Positions 6,062 through 13,962 of a stretch of DNA of 15,400 bases are shown here, piece after piece (positions within the stretch are counted from its first letter, which is position 1; the number at the start of each line of letters is the position of its first letter). Position numbers and translations under genes: made by a program. Under the pieces are notes generated by a model. That model had not been told where the DNA came from. It did no database searches and worked only from the letters and a program-made list of their open reading frames with translations. Source of the DNA: Bacteroidota bacterium (GTDB lineage: Bacteria > Bacteroidota > Bacteroidia > UKL13-3); the NCBI GenBank assembly GCA_010027395.1, contig RGVD01000037.1, positions 1 through 15,400 on the forward strand, in the 5' to 3' direction.

Positions 6062-7508
6062 ATGAAGAAAATACTAATAGCTAATAGAGGCGAAATTGCC
6101 TTGAGGGTAATGCGTACAGCCAAGGAAATGGGTATTAAAACAGTTGCGGTGTATAGCGAAGCTGATAGGAAGGCGCTGCATGTAAGGTATGCTGATGAAG
6201 CTGTTTGTATTGGTCCTCCACCTAGCAACCAAAGTTATTTATTAGGAGATAAAATCATTGAAACCGCTTTGAGACTTGGAGCGGATGCCATTCATCCTGG
6301 CTATGGTTTTTTAAGTGAAAACGCACATTTTGCTCGCAGGGTAAAAGAGGCTGGAATTACCTTTATTGGCCCCAGTGCTGAAAGTATGGATTTGATGGGA
6401 GGCAAAATTTCAGCAAAGAATGCAGTGGCTAAATTCAACGTGCCGATGGTTCCTGGGACAAAAGAAGCCGTTAAAGATATTATTGAAGCTAAGGTAATTG
6501 CTGCGCAGATTGGTTATCCAGTATTAATAAAAGCAAGTGCTGGTGGGGGCGGTAAGGGAATGCGTGTAGTTGAAAAAGAAAGTGAGTTTGAAGAACAAAT
6601 TAAAATGGCTCAATCTGAGGCAAAATCGGCTTTTGGAGATGATGCAGTTTTTATTGAAAAATATGTAGGCTCCCCTCGACATATTGAATTTCAAATATTG
6701 GGTGACACTCATGGCAATATTTTACATTTGTTTGAAAGAGAATGTAGCATACAACGCAGACACCAAAAGCTGGTTGAAGAGGCTCCATCGGCTTGTTTAA
6801 CTGAAGAAGTCAGAACCAAAATGGGGGAGGCCGCTGTGAATGTGGCCAAAGCTTGCAACTACGTGGGTGCCGGAACCGTTGAGTTTTTAGTAGATGAAAA
6901 ACTAAATTTTTACTTCCTAGAGATGAATACCCGTTTGCAAGTTGAGCATCCTGTTACTGAGCAAATCGTAGGACTTGATCTTGTAAAAGAACAAATTAGA
7001 ATAGCTAGGGGTGAAGCTTTAGGTTACACCCAAGCTGATCTTAAAATTAGTGGACATGCTATTGAATTAAGGGTTTGTGCAGAAGATCCTGCCAATAATT
7101 TCTTACCTGATATTGGAAGATTGCAATCATACAAAATACCTCAGGGCTATGGCGTGCGTGTGGATGATAGTTTTGAAGCAGGTATGGATATACCTATCCA
7201 ATATGACCCAATGATAGCCAAACTTATTACTTTTGGTAAAGATAGGGAAGAGGTTGACAGGAATTGAAACCACTTTGCCTTTTGGTAAGTTCGTAATGCA
7301 ACATGAAGCATTTATAACAGCCAACTTTGATACTAAATTTATTGAAAAATATTTTAGCCCAGATTTGTTAGAAAAAGCATCAGAAGGATCTTCACAGGTA
7401 GCTGCTTTTGCATCAGGTCAGATTTTTTATCAGAATGAAAATAAGCAAAACCTTGTTCAAAACGCAGGTGAAAAAAGTAATTGGTTCCTGAAAAGAAAGG
7501 ATAGTTAA
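6062..7508 (+). pseudogene. accC: Biotin carboxylase subunit of an acyl-CoA carboxylase, broken by an internal deletion and frameshift
   Basis: Biotin carboxylase uses ATP and bicarbonate to carboxylate the biotin of the carrier protein in acetyl- or propionyl-CoA carboxylase. From the ATG at 6062 the frame is conserved for 397 residues. It shows MKKILIANRGEIALRVMRTA, the glycine loop KASAGGGGKGM (157-167), ERECSIQRRHQKL (225-237), and the catalytic stretch FLEMNTRLQVEHPVTE (285-300). After GKDREE at 7252 the frame runs into TGA (7265-7267). Family sequence resumes one frame over at 7254 (LTGIETTLPFGKFVMQHEAF) and continues to the stop at 7508, with a tail ending NWFLKRKDS. Compared with E. 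coli AccC, about 13 residues of a C-terminal-domain helix (AIARMKNALQELI there) are gone, so about 38 bp are missing (2 modulo 3). The intact gene would encode about 495 residues, usual for the longer Bacteroidota subunits. No carrier or carboxyltransferase gene is adjacent. An in-spacer TTG at 6032 is not the start. Confidence 0.85.
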
Positions 7509-7700
7509 GCATTTAGTTAATTAACTTATTATGTAAATAGGTAGATTTAGGATATCAATTCGCTGTTTTTCTACGTCAAGTTGAATCATTAAAATATTGT
7601 ACACATTTTTATACTTTTTAAATTCTATTGTTCAAAAGCTATATATTTTAAGCCGATTTATTCATTTACAGAGAATAAATTTCAAGAAATTAAATTTGAT

Positions 7701-7871
7701 ATGGTGTCGCTGAACGAACTTAGTCTGAGAGGAAAGATATTATTTATTGTAATATATGCTATTTTGTTTTTTCCTTTAATGGCATTTTATGCATTAACAT
7801 GGCTTCTTGAGCCTTTTCAACCTGAACATTTTGTTGAGGTTGAAAATGATTCTACCATCAAGCAGCCTTAA
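7701..7871 (+). CDS. Small single-pass membrane protein, unrecognised
   Basis: An ATG at 7701 opens 56 codons ending in TAA at 7869-7871. The product begins MVSLNELSLRGKILF, has one strongly hydrophobic segment (about residues 13-36, IVIYAILFFPLMAFYALTWL within it), and ends in an acidic tail with EHFVEVEND. The charge pattern, basic before and acidic after the segment, suggests an inside N-terminus. The gene lies 192 bp after the broken accC and 54 bp before uvrD on the same strand. I do not recognise the family. Coding is supported only by composition and membrane logic; there is no clear ribosome binding site, as expected in this phylum. Confidence 0.5.
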   Translation: MVSLNELSLRGKILFIVIYAILFFPLMAFYALTWLLEPFQPEHFVEVENDSTIKQP

Positions 7872-7913
7872 TCATTGTTGATATTTATTATCACAATCCA
7901 CATCCTTATTCAT

Positions 7914-7921
7914 TAGTTTTG
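7914..7921 (+). promoter_or_regulatory. Possible -7 element for uvrD
   Basis: TAGTTTTG at 7914-7921 matches TAnnTTTG exactly but ends only 4 bp before the GTG at 7926, and no TTTG-like -33 sits 17-20 bp upstream. It may be fortuitous, with uvrD transcribed from further upstream through the small membrane-protein gene. Confidence 0.25.
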
Positions 7922-7925
7922 ACAT

Positions 7926-10205
7926 GTGGATTACTTATCAATTCTTAACCCAAGCCAGCGCGAAGCTGTAGAAAACATTGAAGGTCCTGTGATGATTGTT
8001 GCAGGGGCAGGCAGCGGAAAAACCCGAGTATTAACCTATCGCATTGCCCATATTTTAGAACAAGGTAACGATGCTTTTCGAATATTATCTCTAACATTTA
8101 CCAACAAAGCTGCACGCGAAATGCGTGAACGAATTCATGCCGTTGTTGGCAACGAATCCCGTAATTTATTTATGGGTACCTTCCACAGTATATTTGCTCG
8201 TATTCTGAGAGTGGAGCACGAAAAAATAGGCTTTCCTAGAAATTTTACTATTTATGATACTGACGATGCCAAAAGTCTTTTGAAAAGTATTGTCAATGAG
8301 ATGAAGTTAGATGACAAGCTTTATAAACCCAATGTTTTGCTAAGTCGTATTTCAGCTGCAAAAAATTCTTTAGTTGATGCAAATGAATATTTTCATAACC
8401 CTGAGAATAATGAATACGATGCATCTACAGGAAGACCAAAGTTTAGTTTGATCTATAAAACATACCAAGAACGTTGCTTTAGAGCGGGCGCTATGGATTT
8501 TGATGATTTGTTAATCAAGACTTTTGAATTGTTCAGAAACCACCTTGATGTATTGCATAAATACCAACATCAGTTTAAATACATCATGGTGGATGAGTTT
8601 CAGGATACCAATTATGCCCAATACTCAATTATCAAAAAGTTAGCTGCTGTTCATCAAAACATAGCGGTAGTAGGTGACGATGCCCAGAGTATCTACGCCT
8701 TCCGAGGTGCCAATATCAAAAATATTTTGGGTTTTCAAAAGGATTTTCCAGATGTGAAAACCTATAAACTTGAACAAAACTATCGCAGTACACAAACCAT
8801 AGTAAAAGCAGCAAGTAGTATTATCACACATAACAAAGAGCAGCTTAAGAAAGAGGTTTGGACGGATAATGAAAGTGGTGAAAAAATTAGAGTGCTAAGA
8901 GCTTTAACTGATAATGAAGAAGGTCGTATGGTGGCTCAATCTATTTTTCAAGAAAAGATGAATAGCCGCGCCATGAATAAGGACTTTGCCTTGTTATATC
9001 GAACCAATGCGCAAAGCCGATCATTGGAGGAAGCATTGCGCAAGCTGAATATTCCATATCGTATTTATGGTGGCATGAGTTTTTACCATCGTAAAGAGAT
9101 AAAAGATATATTGGGTTATTTTAGGCTGACCATAAATTATAATGATGAAGAAGCATTGAAGCGTGTGATTAACTATCCGGTAAGAGGCATTGGTAAAACG
9201 ACCATGGAACGCCTTGCGGTAGTGGCCAATGAACATCAAAAATCTTTGTGGGAAGTGATTGAAAATGCTCAGTATTATGGCATAAAATCTTCTGGAGCTT
9301 TAGAAGATTTCGTCATGATGATAAAGAGTTTTAATACCATGCTCAATAAGCCTGCCTATGATGTGGCCATGCATATAGCAAAGTCAACAGGTATTCTAAA
9401 GTCGTTGTATGAAGATAAAACCGTTGAGGGTATTGCTCGCTATGAGAATATTGAAGAGTTGTTGAATGGTATCAAGGAGTTTAGTGAGGACGATAGTGTG
9501 GATGATGATGGGGTGCAGAAGTATGGTTTACTTACAGAGTTCATGCAAGATATTGCCTTGTTGACCGATGCTGATAAAAATGATGAGGCCGACAACGATA
9601 AGGTAACTTTGATGACTATCCATGCTTCAAAAGGATTGGAGTTTACATATGTTTACATAGTGGGTTTGGAAGAGAACCTTTTCCCTTCACAATTGTCACT
9701 TAATAGTAGACAAGATTTAGAAGAGGAACGAAGGTTGTTTTATGTAGCAATAACAAGAGCTATGAAGAAATTGACACTGTCATTTGCTAGCAGTCGATTT
9801 AAATTCGGTACGATTAGCAGTAGCGAACCAAGTAGGTTTTTGAGTGAGTTGGATCCTCAATATTTACAAATGGATAGTATTTTTACTTCGAAACAAGCTA
9901 CCACAACAAGCACAGCGGGAGTAGGAAAAACAATTACAGGTGTGAGGCAAGGAACACCTCTTTTGGTTAAGCAAACATCCGCGCCTGCCAGCAAGCCTGC
10001 TGCCAAGCCGATTGATCCTAATTTTGTAGGAGATGATACCAGTAATTTGCAGGCCGAACAAATTGTTGAACACCAGCGTTTCGGTCTTGGAAAAGTAACT
10101 ATGGTTGAAGGTCATGGTGACAATAAAAAGGCCCATATCGAATTTGAAACGGAAGGCAAAAAGATGATTGTTTTGAGATTTGCCAAACTAAAAATTAAAT
10201 CTTAA
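7926..10205 (+). CDS. uvrD: UvrD/PcrA-type ATP-dependent 3'-5' DNA helicase
   Basis: This is a superfamily 1A helicase of 759 residues that unwinds DNA in repair and in clearing stalled complexes. The motifs appear in order: Q motif LNPSQREAV, I AGAGSGKT (26-33), Ia LTFTNKAAREM, II DEFQD (223-227), III VVGDDAQSIYAFRG (248-261), IV QNYRST (284-289), V TIHASKGLE (564-572) and VI VAITRA (607-612). A flexible Thr/Ala/Pro-rich linker (about 655-705) leads to a C-terminal Tudor/KOW-like segment with EHQRFGLGKVTMVEGHGDNK (715-734), which in PcrA/UvrD contacts RNA polymerase. PcrA is an equally fitting name. The start is GTG at 7926; an in-frame TGA at 7920-7922 leaves no earlier option, and the ATG at 7924 is out of frame. 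The globin gene follows after 4 bp. Confidence 0.95.
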   Translation: MDYLSILNPSQREAVENIEGPVMIVAGAGSGKTRVLTYRIAHILEQGNDAFRILSLTFTNKAAREMRERIHAVVGNESRNLFMGTFHSIFARILRVEHEKIGFPRNFTIYDTDDAKSLLKSIVNEMKLDDKLYKPNVLLSRISAAKNSLVDANEYFHNPENNEYDASTGRPKFSLIYKTYQERCFRAGAMDFDDLLIKTFELFRNHLDVLHKYQHQFKYIMVDEFQDTNYAQYSIIKKLAAVHQNIAVVGDDAQSIYAFRGANIKNILGFQKDFPDVKTYKLEQNYRSTQTIVKAASSIITHNKEQLKKEVWTDNESGEKIRVLRALTDNEEGRMVAQSIFQEKMNSRAMNKDFALLYRTNAQSRSLEEALRKLNIPYRIYGGMSFYHRKEIKDILGYFRLTINYNDEEALKRVINYPVRGIGKTTMERLAVVANEHQKSLWEVIENAQYYGIKSSGALEDFVMMIKSFNTMLNKPAYDVAMHIAKSTGILKSLYEDKTVEGIARYENIEELLNGIKEFSEDDSVDDDGVQKYGLLTEFMQDIALLTDADKNDEADNDKVTLMTIHASKGLEFTYVYIVGLEENLFPSQLSLNSRQDLEEERRLFYVAITRAMKKLTLSFASSRFKFGTISSSEPSRFLSELDPQYLQMDSIFTSKQATTTSTAGVGKTITGVRQGTPLLVKQTSAPASKPAAKPIDPNFVGDDTSNLQAEQIVEHQRFGLGKVTMVEGHGDNKKAHIEFETEGKKMIVLRFAKLKIKS

Positions 10206-10209
10206 AAGC

Positions 10210-10575
10210 ATGAGCAAACGAGATATTGAAACCGAAGCTGATTTAGAAACCTTGGTGAATGCTTTTTATGATAGAATTCAAAAAGATGCATTGTTGGCTC
10301 CCTTTTTTACCAAAACCCATTGGGAGCATCATTTGCCTAGGATGATAAGTTTTTGGAATTTTTTGTTGATAGGAAAAACCGGCTTTAGTGGTAATGTTTT
10401 TGATGCCCATATTCAACGCCACATTAAGGAAAAACACTTCACTGCTTGGTTATCCTTATTTGAGCAGAGTGTGGATGATTTATATGAGGGCAAAACAGCC
10501 GACTTGGCTAAACAAAAAGCAACTGAACTTGGAATGATTTTTAGTTGGAAGTTGAAAGAACTTGAAGGTGAATAA
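10210..10575 (+). CDS. Group III truncated haemoglobin
   Basis: The protein has 121 residues and is a small 2-on-2 globin that binds haem and diatomic gases. FYDRIQKDALLAPFF (19-33) is the usual B-C helix start. HWEHHLPRMISFWNFLL (37-53) is the E-helix region with the conserved Trp typical of group III. KEKHFTAWLSLF (73-84) carries the probable proximal His76 and the Trp80 seen in this group. Group III members such as Campylobacter Ctb are tied to oxygen or nitric oxide handling, but their exact role is open. The gene starts 4 bp after uvrD and is almost certainly co-transcribed with it. It ends 16 bp before the convergent recN stop. Confidence 0.85.
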   Translation: MSKRDIETEADLETLVNAFYDRIQKDALLAPFFTKTHWEHHLPRMISFWNFLLIGKTGFSGNVFDAHIQRHIKEKHFTAWLSLFEQSVDDLYEGKTADLAKQKATELGMIFSWKLKELEGE

Positions 10576-10591
10576 AATTAACTTCTATTAA

Positions 10592-12253
10592 TTAAGCACC
10601 CATCATTTCTCGTGCTGTTAGTAAAACCTGCTCTGAGGGCTTGTTTCCTGCAAGCATCACCGCAATTTCATTTTGCCTTTCAATCTCATTTAATTTACGA
10701 ATATTGGTTCGGGTTGTATTGTCATCAATGGTTTTGTATACATTGAAATGATTATCTGCTTTTGCTGCAATTTGAGGGAGATGTGTTATGGCAAGTACTT
10801 GGTGTTTTTTGGCGTGTTCCTTCATCACATTGCCTACCTTAAGGGCAGCCTCTCCTGAAATACCTGTATCAATCTCATCAAATACAATGCTTGGCAAACT
10901 TATCTTATCACTTATTAATGATTTTATGCAAAGCATCAATCTACTCAATTCGCCTCCAGATGCCACTTTGTTGATGACCTGCATTTGACTACCCTTGTTA
11001 GCTGCGAAGTAAAACTCAATCATGTCTGTTCCTGTTTGATTTATTTTGTCATTATCTAAAGAAGTATGTTTTACCTTTAGTTCAGCATCTGGCATTGCCA
11101 CTTGGGCTAAAAGTTTTGAAATATTTTTTTCAATTTCAGGAATACAATTTTTTCGTTTTTCAGAAAGAACTTTGGCCTTGGTTAAAACACTTTCATGATG
11201 GTTTTTCAATTCAAGCTCTTTTTGCTCAATTTCTTTTGAAAGGCTGCTAATAGCCAAGATGTCGTTTTCTAACTTTCTTTGAAATTCTAATAATTCAATA
11301 TTGTTATTTAATCTGTGTTTCTTTTGCAAATTAAATAATAATTGAAGTCGAGCATCAACTCTTTCTAGTTCGACTGGATTGGCCTGAGATAGGTTCGATA
11401 TGTTTTCGAATTCAGCTGCAATGTCTTTTAGTTCAATGGTGCTTTGTTCTATTCTTATGCTTAATTCTTCAATGCCTTTATGGTGTTTTTGAGAACTTGA
11501 TAAACCTGATTTGATAACTCTCAATTGGTCGATTAATGAGTTTTCTGTTCCATCTAATAAAGTATAGGCATTATAGGCGGCTTCTTGAATGGTTTCAGCA
11601 TGGCTTAACACATTCAAAACATTTTCAAGTTCTTCTTGCTCAGTTTCCTGAATTTTGGCATCACTTAACTCGTTTAAAATAAATTTATAATAATCTTCAT
11701 CTTGTTTGGCTTTGGCTTCCCTTTCATTCAATTCCTCGAGTTGTTTTAAACAGTTTTTATATTGGTGGAATGTGTTTTTGTAATCTTCCAATAACTCTAG
11801 GTTATCGGCAATGGCATCAATAATTTCTAACTGAAATTCTGCTTCATTTAGCTCTAATGTTTCGTGTTGACTAACAATGTCAACTAGCCTAGAACCTAAA
11901 TCTTTTAGTAGATTTAGTGTTACTGGTGTATCATTAATAAAGGCCCTAGACTTTCCGCTGTTTGTAATTTCTCTTCTTACAATACATAAGTCATCATAAT
12001 CCAATTCGTTTTGTTTAAAGAATGATTTTAGCTTATCTTTTTTGATATCAAAACTACATTCAATTACACATTTGTCATCATGGTTCATCAAAGATTTTGC
12101 ATCTGCTCTTTCGCCTAAAATCAAGCCTAAAGCACCCATCATAATTGATTTTCCAGCACCTGTTTCACCCGTTATGATATTTAGTTTCGGTCCAAATTCA
12201 ATCTCAACCTCTTTAATGATAGCGTAGTTTTTTATTTTTAATGAAGTAATCAA
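10592..12253 (-). CDS. recN: DNA repair protein RecN
   Basis: RecN is an SMC-like ATPase that helps in double-strand break repair. The 553-residue length is normal. Walker A GETGAGKS is at 29-36, in the context LNIITGETGAGKSIMMGALG. A long coiled-coil region, rich in Glu, Lys and Leu, spans about 150-400 and includes a central part around SQANPVELERVDARLQLL. The ABC signature SGGELSR is at 432-438, Walker B SIVFDEIDTGISG at about 455-467 with the catalytic Glu at 460, and the H-loop ITHLPQIAA at about 489. The start codon is TTG at 12253; no ATG fits, an in-frame stop lies about 30 bp upstream, and MITSLKIKNYAII matches the family's usual N-terminus. It converges on the globin gene with a 16 bp gap. 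Confidence 0.95.
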   Translation of the reverse strand: MITSLKIKNYAIIKEVEIEFGPKLNIITGETGAGKSIMMGALGLILGERADAKSLMNHDDKCVIECSFDIKKDKLKSFFKQNELDYDDLCIVRREITNSGKSRAFINDTPVTLNLLKDLGSRLVDIVSQHETLELNEAEFQLEIIDAIADNLELLEDYKNTFHQYKNCLKQLEELNEREAKAKQDEDYYKFILNELSDAKIQETEQEELENVLNVLSHAETIQEAAYNAYTLLDGTENSLIDQLRVIKSGLSSSQKHHKGIEELSIRIEQSTIELKDIAAEFENISNLSQANPVELERVDARLQLLFNLQKKHRLNNNIELLEFQRKLENDILAISSLSKEIEQKELELKNHHESVLTKAKVLSEKRKNCIPEIEKNISKLLAQVAMPDAELKVKHTSLDNDKINQTGTDMIEFYFAANKGSQMQVINKVASGGELSRLMLCIKSLISDKISLPSIVFDEIDTGISGEAALKVGNVMKEHAKKHQVLAITHLPQIAAKADNHFNVYKTIDDNTTRTNIRKLNEIERQNEIAVMLAGNKPSEQVLLTAREMMGA

Positions 12254-12318
12254 AGTCGTTAATTTTTTTGCAAAATAAACTAGTCAATCGAATTGAAGAA
12301 ATAATGATTTTAAAAGTC

Positions 12319-12349
12319 AAAAAAAAAGCTGCCTCAAGGGCAGCTTTTT
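12319..12349 (-). terminator. Rho-independent terminator of the exported-protein gene
   Basis: An 11 bp perfect stem, AAAAAGCTGCC (12323-12333) with GGCAGCTTTTT (12339-12349), closes a 5-base loop. On the minus strand the stem runs into nine Ts (complement of 12319-12327). It lies 20 bp after the stop of the 12369-13682 gene and about 65 bp before the recN start, so it insulates recN. It is the only strong intrinsic terminator I see in the window. Confidence 0.85.
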
Positions 12350-12368
12350 CAAAAAATTATATTAAATA

Positions 12369-13682
12369 TTATTCAGCGATAATTAATTTTTGAGTTTGGC
12401 TAGCAGCACCAGTGGTCATTGTGTATAAATAAACACCTGCTTTTAGGTTACCTAAATTAGCATTCACTGAATGCTCACCAGTTGTGAAAGTTCCATTAGC
12501 AACTTCAGCAACTTTTGCACCTAACAAATTGTAAACGCTAATGTTAACGTTATCGTTTGATTTCATTTTAAAAGAAATGCTTACAGCACCATTTGAAGGA
12601 TTAGGAAATGCATTACCTAAAACGAAGTTATCAGTTTTTTCACGGATACCTACATTTGTAGATGTTAAGAAAGCACCGAAGCTTGAGTAAATATAGTTTG
12701 TATAACCATAACCTGGATACCAACCAGTCCAACCTAGACTGCTTTTCTCATATGAGAATGCACCTGGTGAACTTAGGTAGCTATTAAAAAATACATCATT
12801 TTCAATAGCTGGACCTGTATTTGCACTAACTGTACCACTGAAATAGTTAACCCATTTAGTGTTAGCAGGTATTTGTGTTGCATCTCTTCTATCTTCCAAA
12901 ACATAAGAAGTATCGTAAGTCATACCCGCTTTGAATTTAATAGCATAAGCAATTAGTGAGTTTTTACTTGAACCATTTGCGGTGGTAACAGAAACTGGAG
13001 TTTTTACTTTCCATCTCATTAAGGCACCATCCCAACCATTAGCGTCAGGAAGTTTTGTTGAGAATGATTTATCCAAAAGAATAGTATCGATACCGATATA
13101 ATTGTCAGGGGTACGAGTTTTGAAATTCCAACCTAACATACCAAATTTAGTTGTTTTGGTTTCGCCTGCTTTAACTAAAGATTGAGATGTACTTATTTGT
13201 GATCCTTTGAAATAATATACGAAAATGGTGTCAACAACTGGAGAATTATTAACAGAATCAACTCTTCTAATGTAAGCATATTCAAATGCGATTGAGTCAA
13301 CAGAAAAATTGGTAAATTTACTAAATTTAGGAACTTGGTTAGTTGACATTAAATCGATGTTATCATCTTTAGGGTCAATAACTTGTCCCATAGCTCCATC
13401 CACTGCGCTTCCAAATCTGATGGTTCCGTCTGTGTTGATCCATTTTCCAGAAGTGTCTCCCATTAATACATTAATTGAAGATTGGAACGTAGCTTGATCA
13501 GCAATGAAATCAGAAGGCGTATACCAATTTGAAGTTGGATCTGCTTTTCTCATTTCTTTGTTGTTTAAATTAGAAAACGAACGCTTGTAAGGTAAGATTT
13601 CTTTTTTTAAGTTCATGTTTGTTTGGGCAAACGCTGATGCTGCCAATAATGATGCAGCTAAAACTGAATAAAATTTTCTCAT
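12369..13682 (-). CDS. Secreted protein with type IX secretion C-terminal sorting domain
   Basis: The protein has 437 residues. The signal peptide MRKFYSVLAASLLAASAFAQ ends in a good AxA-Q cleavage site. Residues from about 352 form a type A Por secretion tail. It starts with LGNAFPNPSNGAVSISF, contains ISVYNLLGAKVAEV and LKAGVYLYTM, and ends TQKLIIAE. Such tails direct export through the type IX system, with the tail removed and the protein released or attached to surface polysaccharide. The middle part (about 50-345) is rich in Thr, Ser, Asn and aromatic residues, with no catalytic motif or repeat that I recognise; it looks like a beta-rich ectodomain. A consensus-like promoter and a strong terminator frame it as a single-gene, probably well expressed unit. 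The function is unknown. Confidence 0.85.
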   Translation of the reverse strand: MRKFYSVLAASLLAASAFAQTNMNLKKEILPYKRSFSNLNNKEMRKADPTSNWYTPSDFIADQATFQSSINVLMGDTSGKWINTDGTIRFGSAVDGAMGQVIDPKDDNIDLMSTNQVPKFSKFTNFSVDSIAFEYAYIRRVDSVNNSPVVDTIFVYYFKGSQISTSQSLVKAGETKTTKFGMLGWNFKTRTPDNYIGIDTILLDKSFSTKLPDANGWDGALMRWKVKTPVSVTTANGSSKNSLIAYAIKFKAGMTYDTSYVLEDRRDATQIPANTKWVNYFSGTVSANTGPAIENDVFFNSYLSSPGAFSYEKSSLGWTGWYPGYGYTNYIYSSFGAFLTSTNVGIREKTDNFVLGNAFPNPSNGAVSISFKMKSNDNVNISVYNLLGAKVAEVANGTFTTGEHSVNANLGNLKAGVYLYTMTTGAASQTQKLIIAE

Positions 13683-13712
13683 TTTTGTTATTTTGTATAA
13701 AATTTAATGGGC

Positions 13713-13742
13713 GAAAATTAGTAATTAATTGACAATTACAAA
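13713..13742 (-). promoter_or_regulatory. Promoter of the type IX-exported protein gene
   Basis: On the minus strand, TTTG (complement of 13739-13742), an 18 bp spacer and TAATTTTC (complement of 13713-13720) fit the Bacteroidota consensus with one mismatch at the end of the -7 element. The leader to the ATG at 13682 would be about 25 nt and is A-rich just before the start (AAAATAACAAAA), the usual initiation context in this phylum. Confidence 0.6.
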
Positions 13743-13924
13743 TACTTAGACTTATTTTTTACCAATTGGTTGCAATTAATTTCATAATTTATGCATGATT
13801 ACTGCAGTTTTTTCAATTTATACTTCTGTTTATAATAGCAATAGAAATGTCTGAGTTGTTTTTGGGTCTTGTGTTTAAAACTGATTGATTTTTATAAAAA
13901 AATCTCAAATTGCTTTTCGAAATT

Positions 13925-13954
13925 TTTGCACTGCGCTTAAATGCGTTATATTGC
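13925..13954 (+). promoter_or_regulatory. Promoter of thrS
   Basis: TTTG at 13925-13928, an 18 bp spacer and TATATTGC at 13947-13954 fit the Bacteroidota consensus with a shortened T-run in the -7 element. The ATG at 13963 lies 8 bp after it. There is no room for a T-box or other leader control between promoter and gene. The rest of 13743-13924 is AT-rich, with a 10 bp palindrome ACCAATTGGT at 13761-13770 and nothing else that I can assign. Confidence 0.5.
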
Positions 13955-13962
13955 AGACCTAT

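Noticed and set aside
7233..7508. Separate 91-residue gene after accC
   Set aside because: From LTGIETTLPFGKF onward it is the C-terminal end of biotin carboxylase, out of frame with the first part. The first few residues are merely the alternate frame of accC.
7515..7526. 12 bp palindrome AGTTAATTAACT after accC
   Set aside because: Low-complexity AT palindromes of this size are expected by chance in DNA of this composition, and no T-run or promoter is attached.
9864..10136. Minus-strand frame opposite the uvrD C-terminus
   Set aside because: It is antisense to the conserved helicase and its translation has no domain features.
13761..13770. 10 bp palindrome ACCAATTGGT between the divergent exported-protein and thrS promoters
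   Set aside because: The position suits an operator, but a single 10 bp palindrome is expected several times in a window this long, and no second copy is seen.
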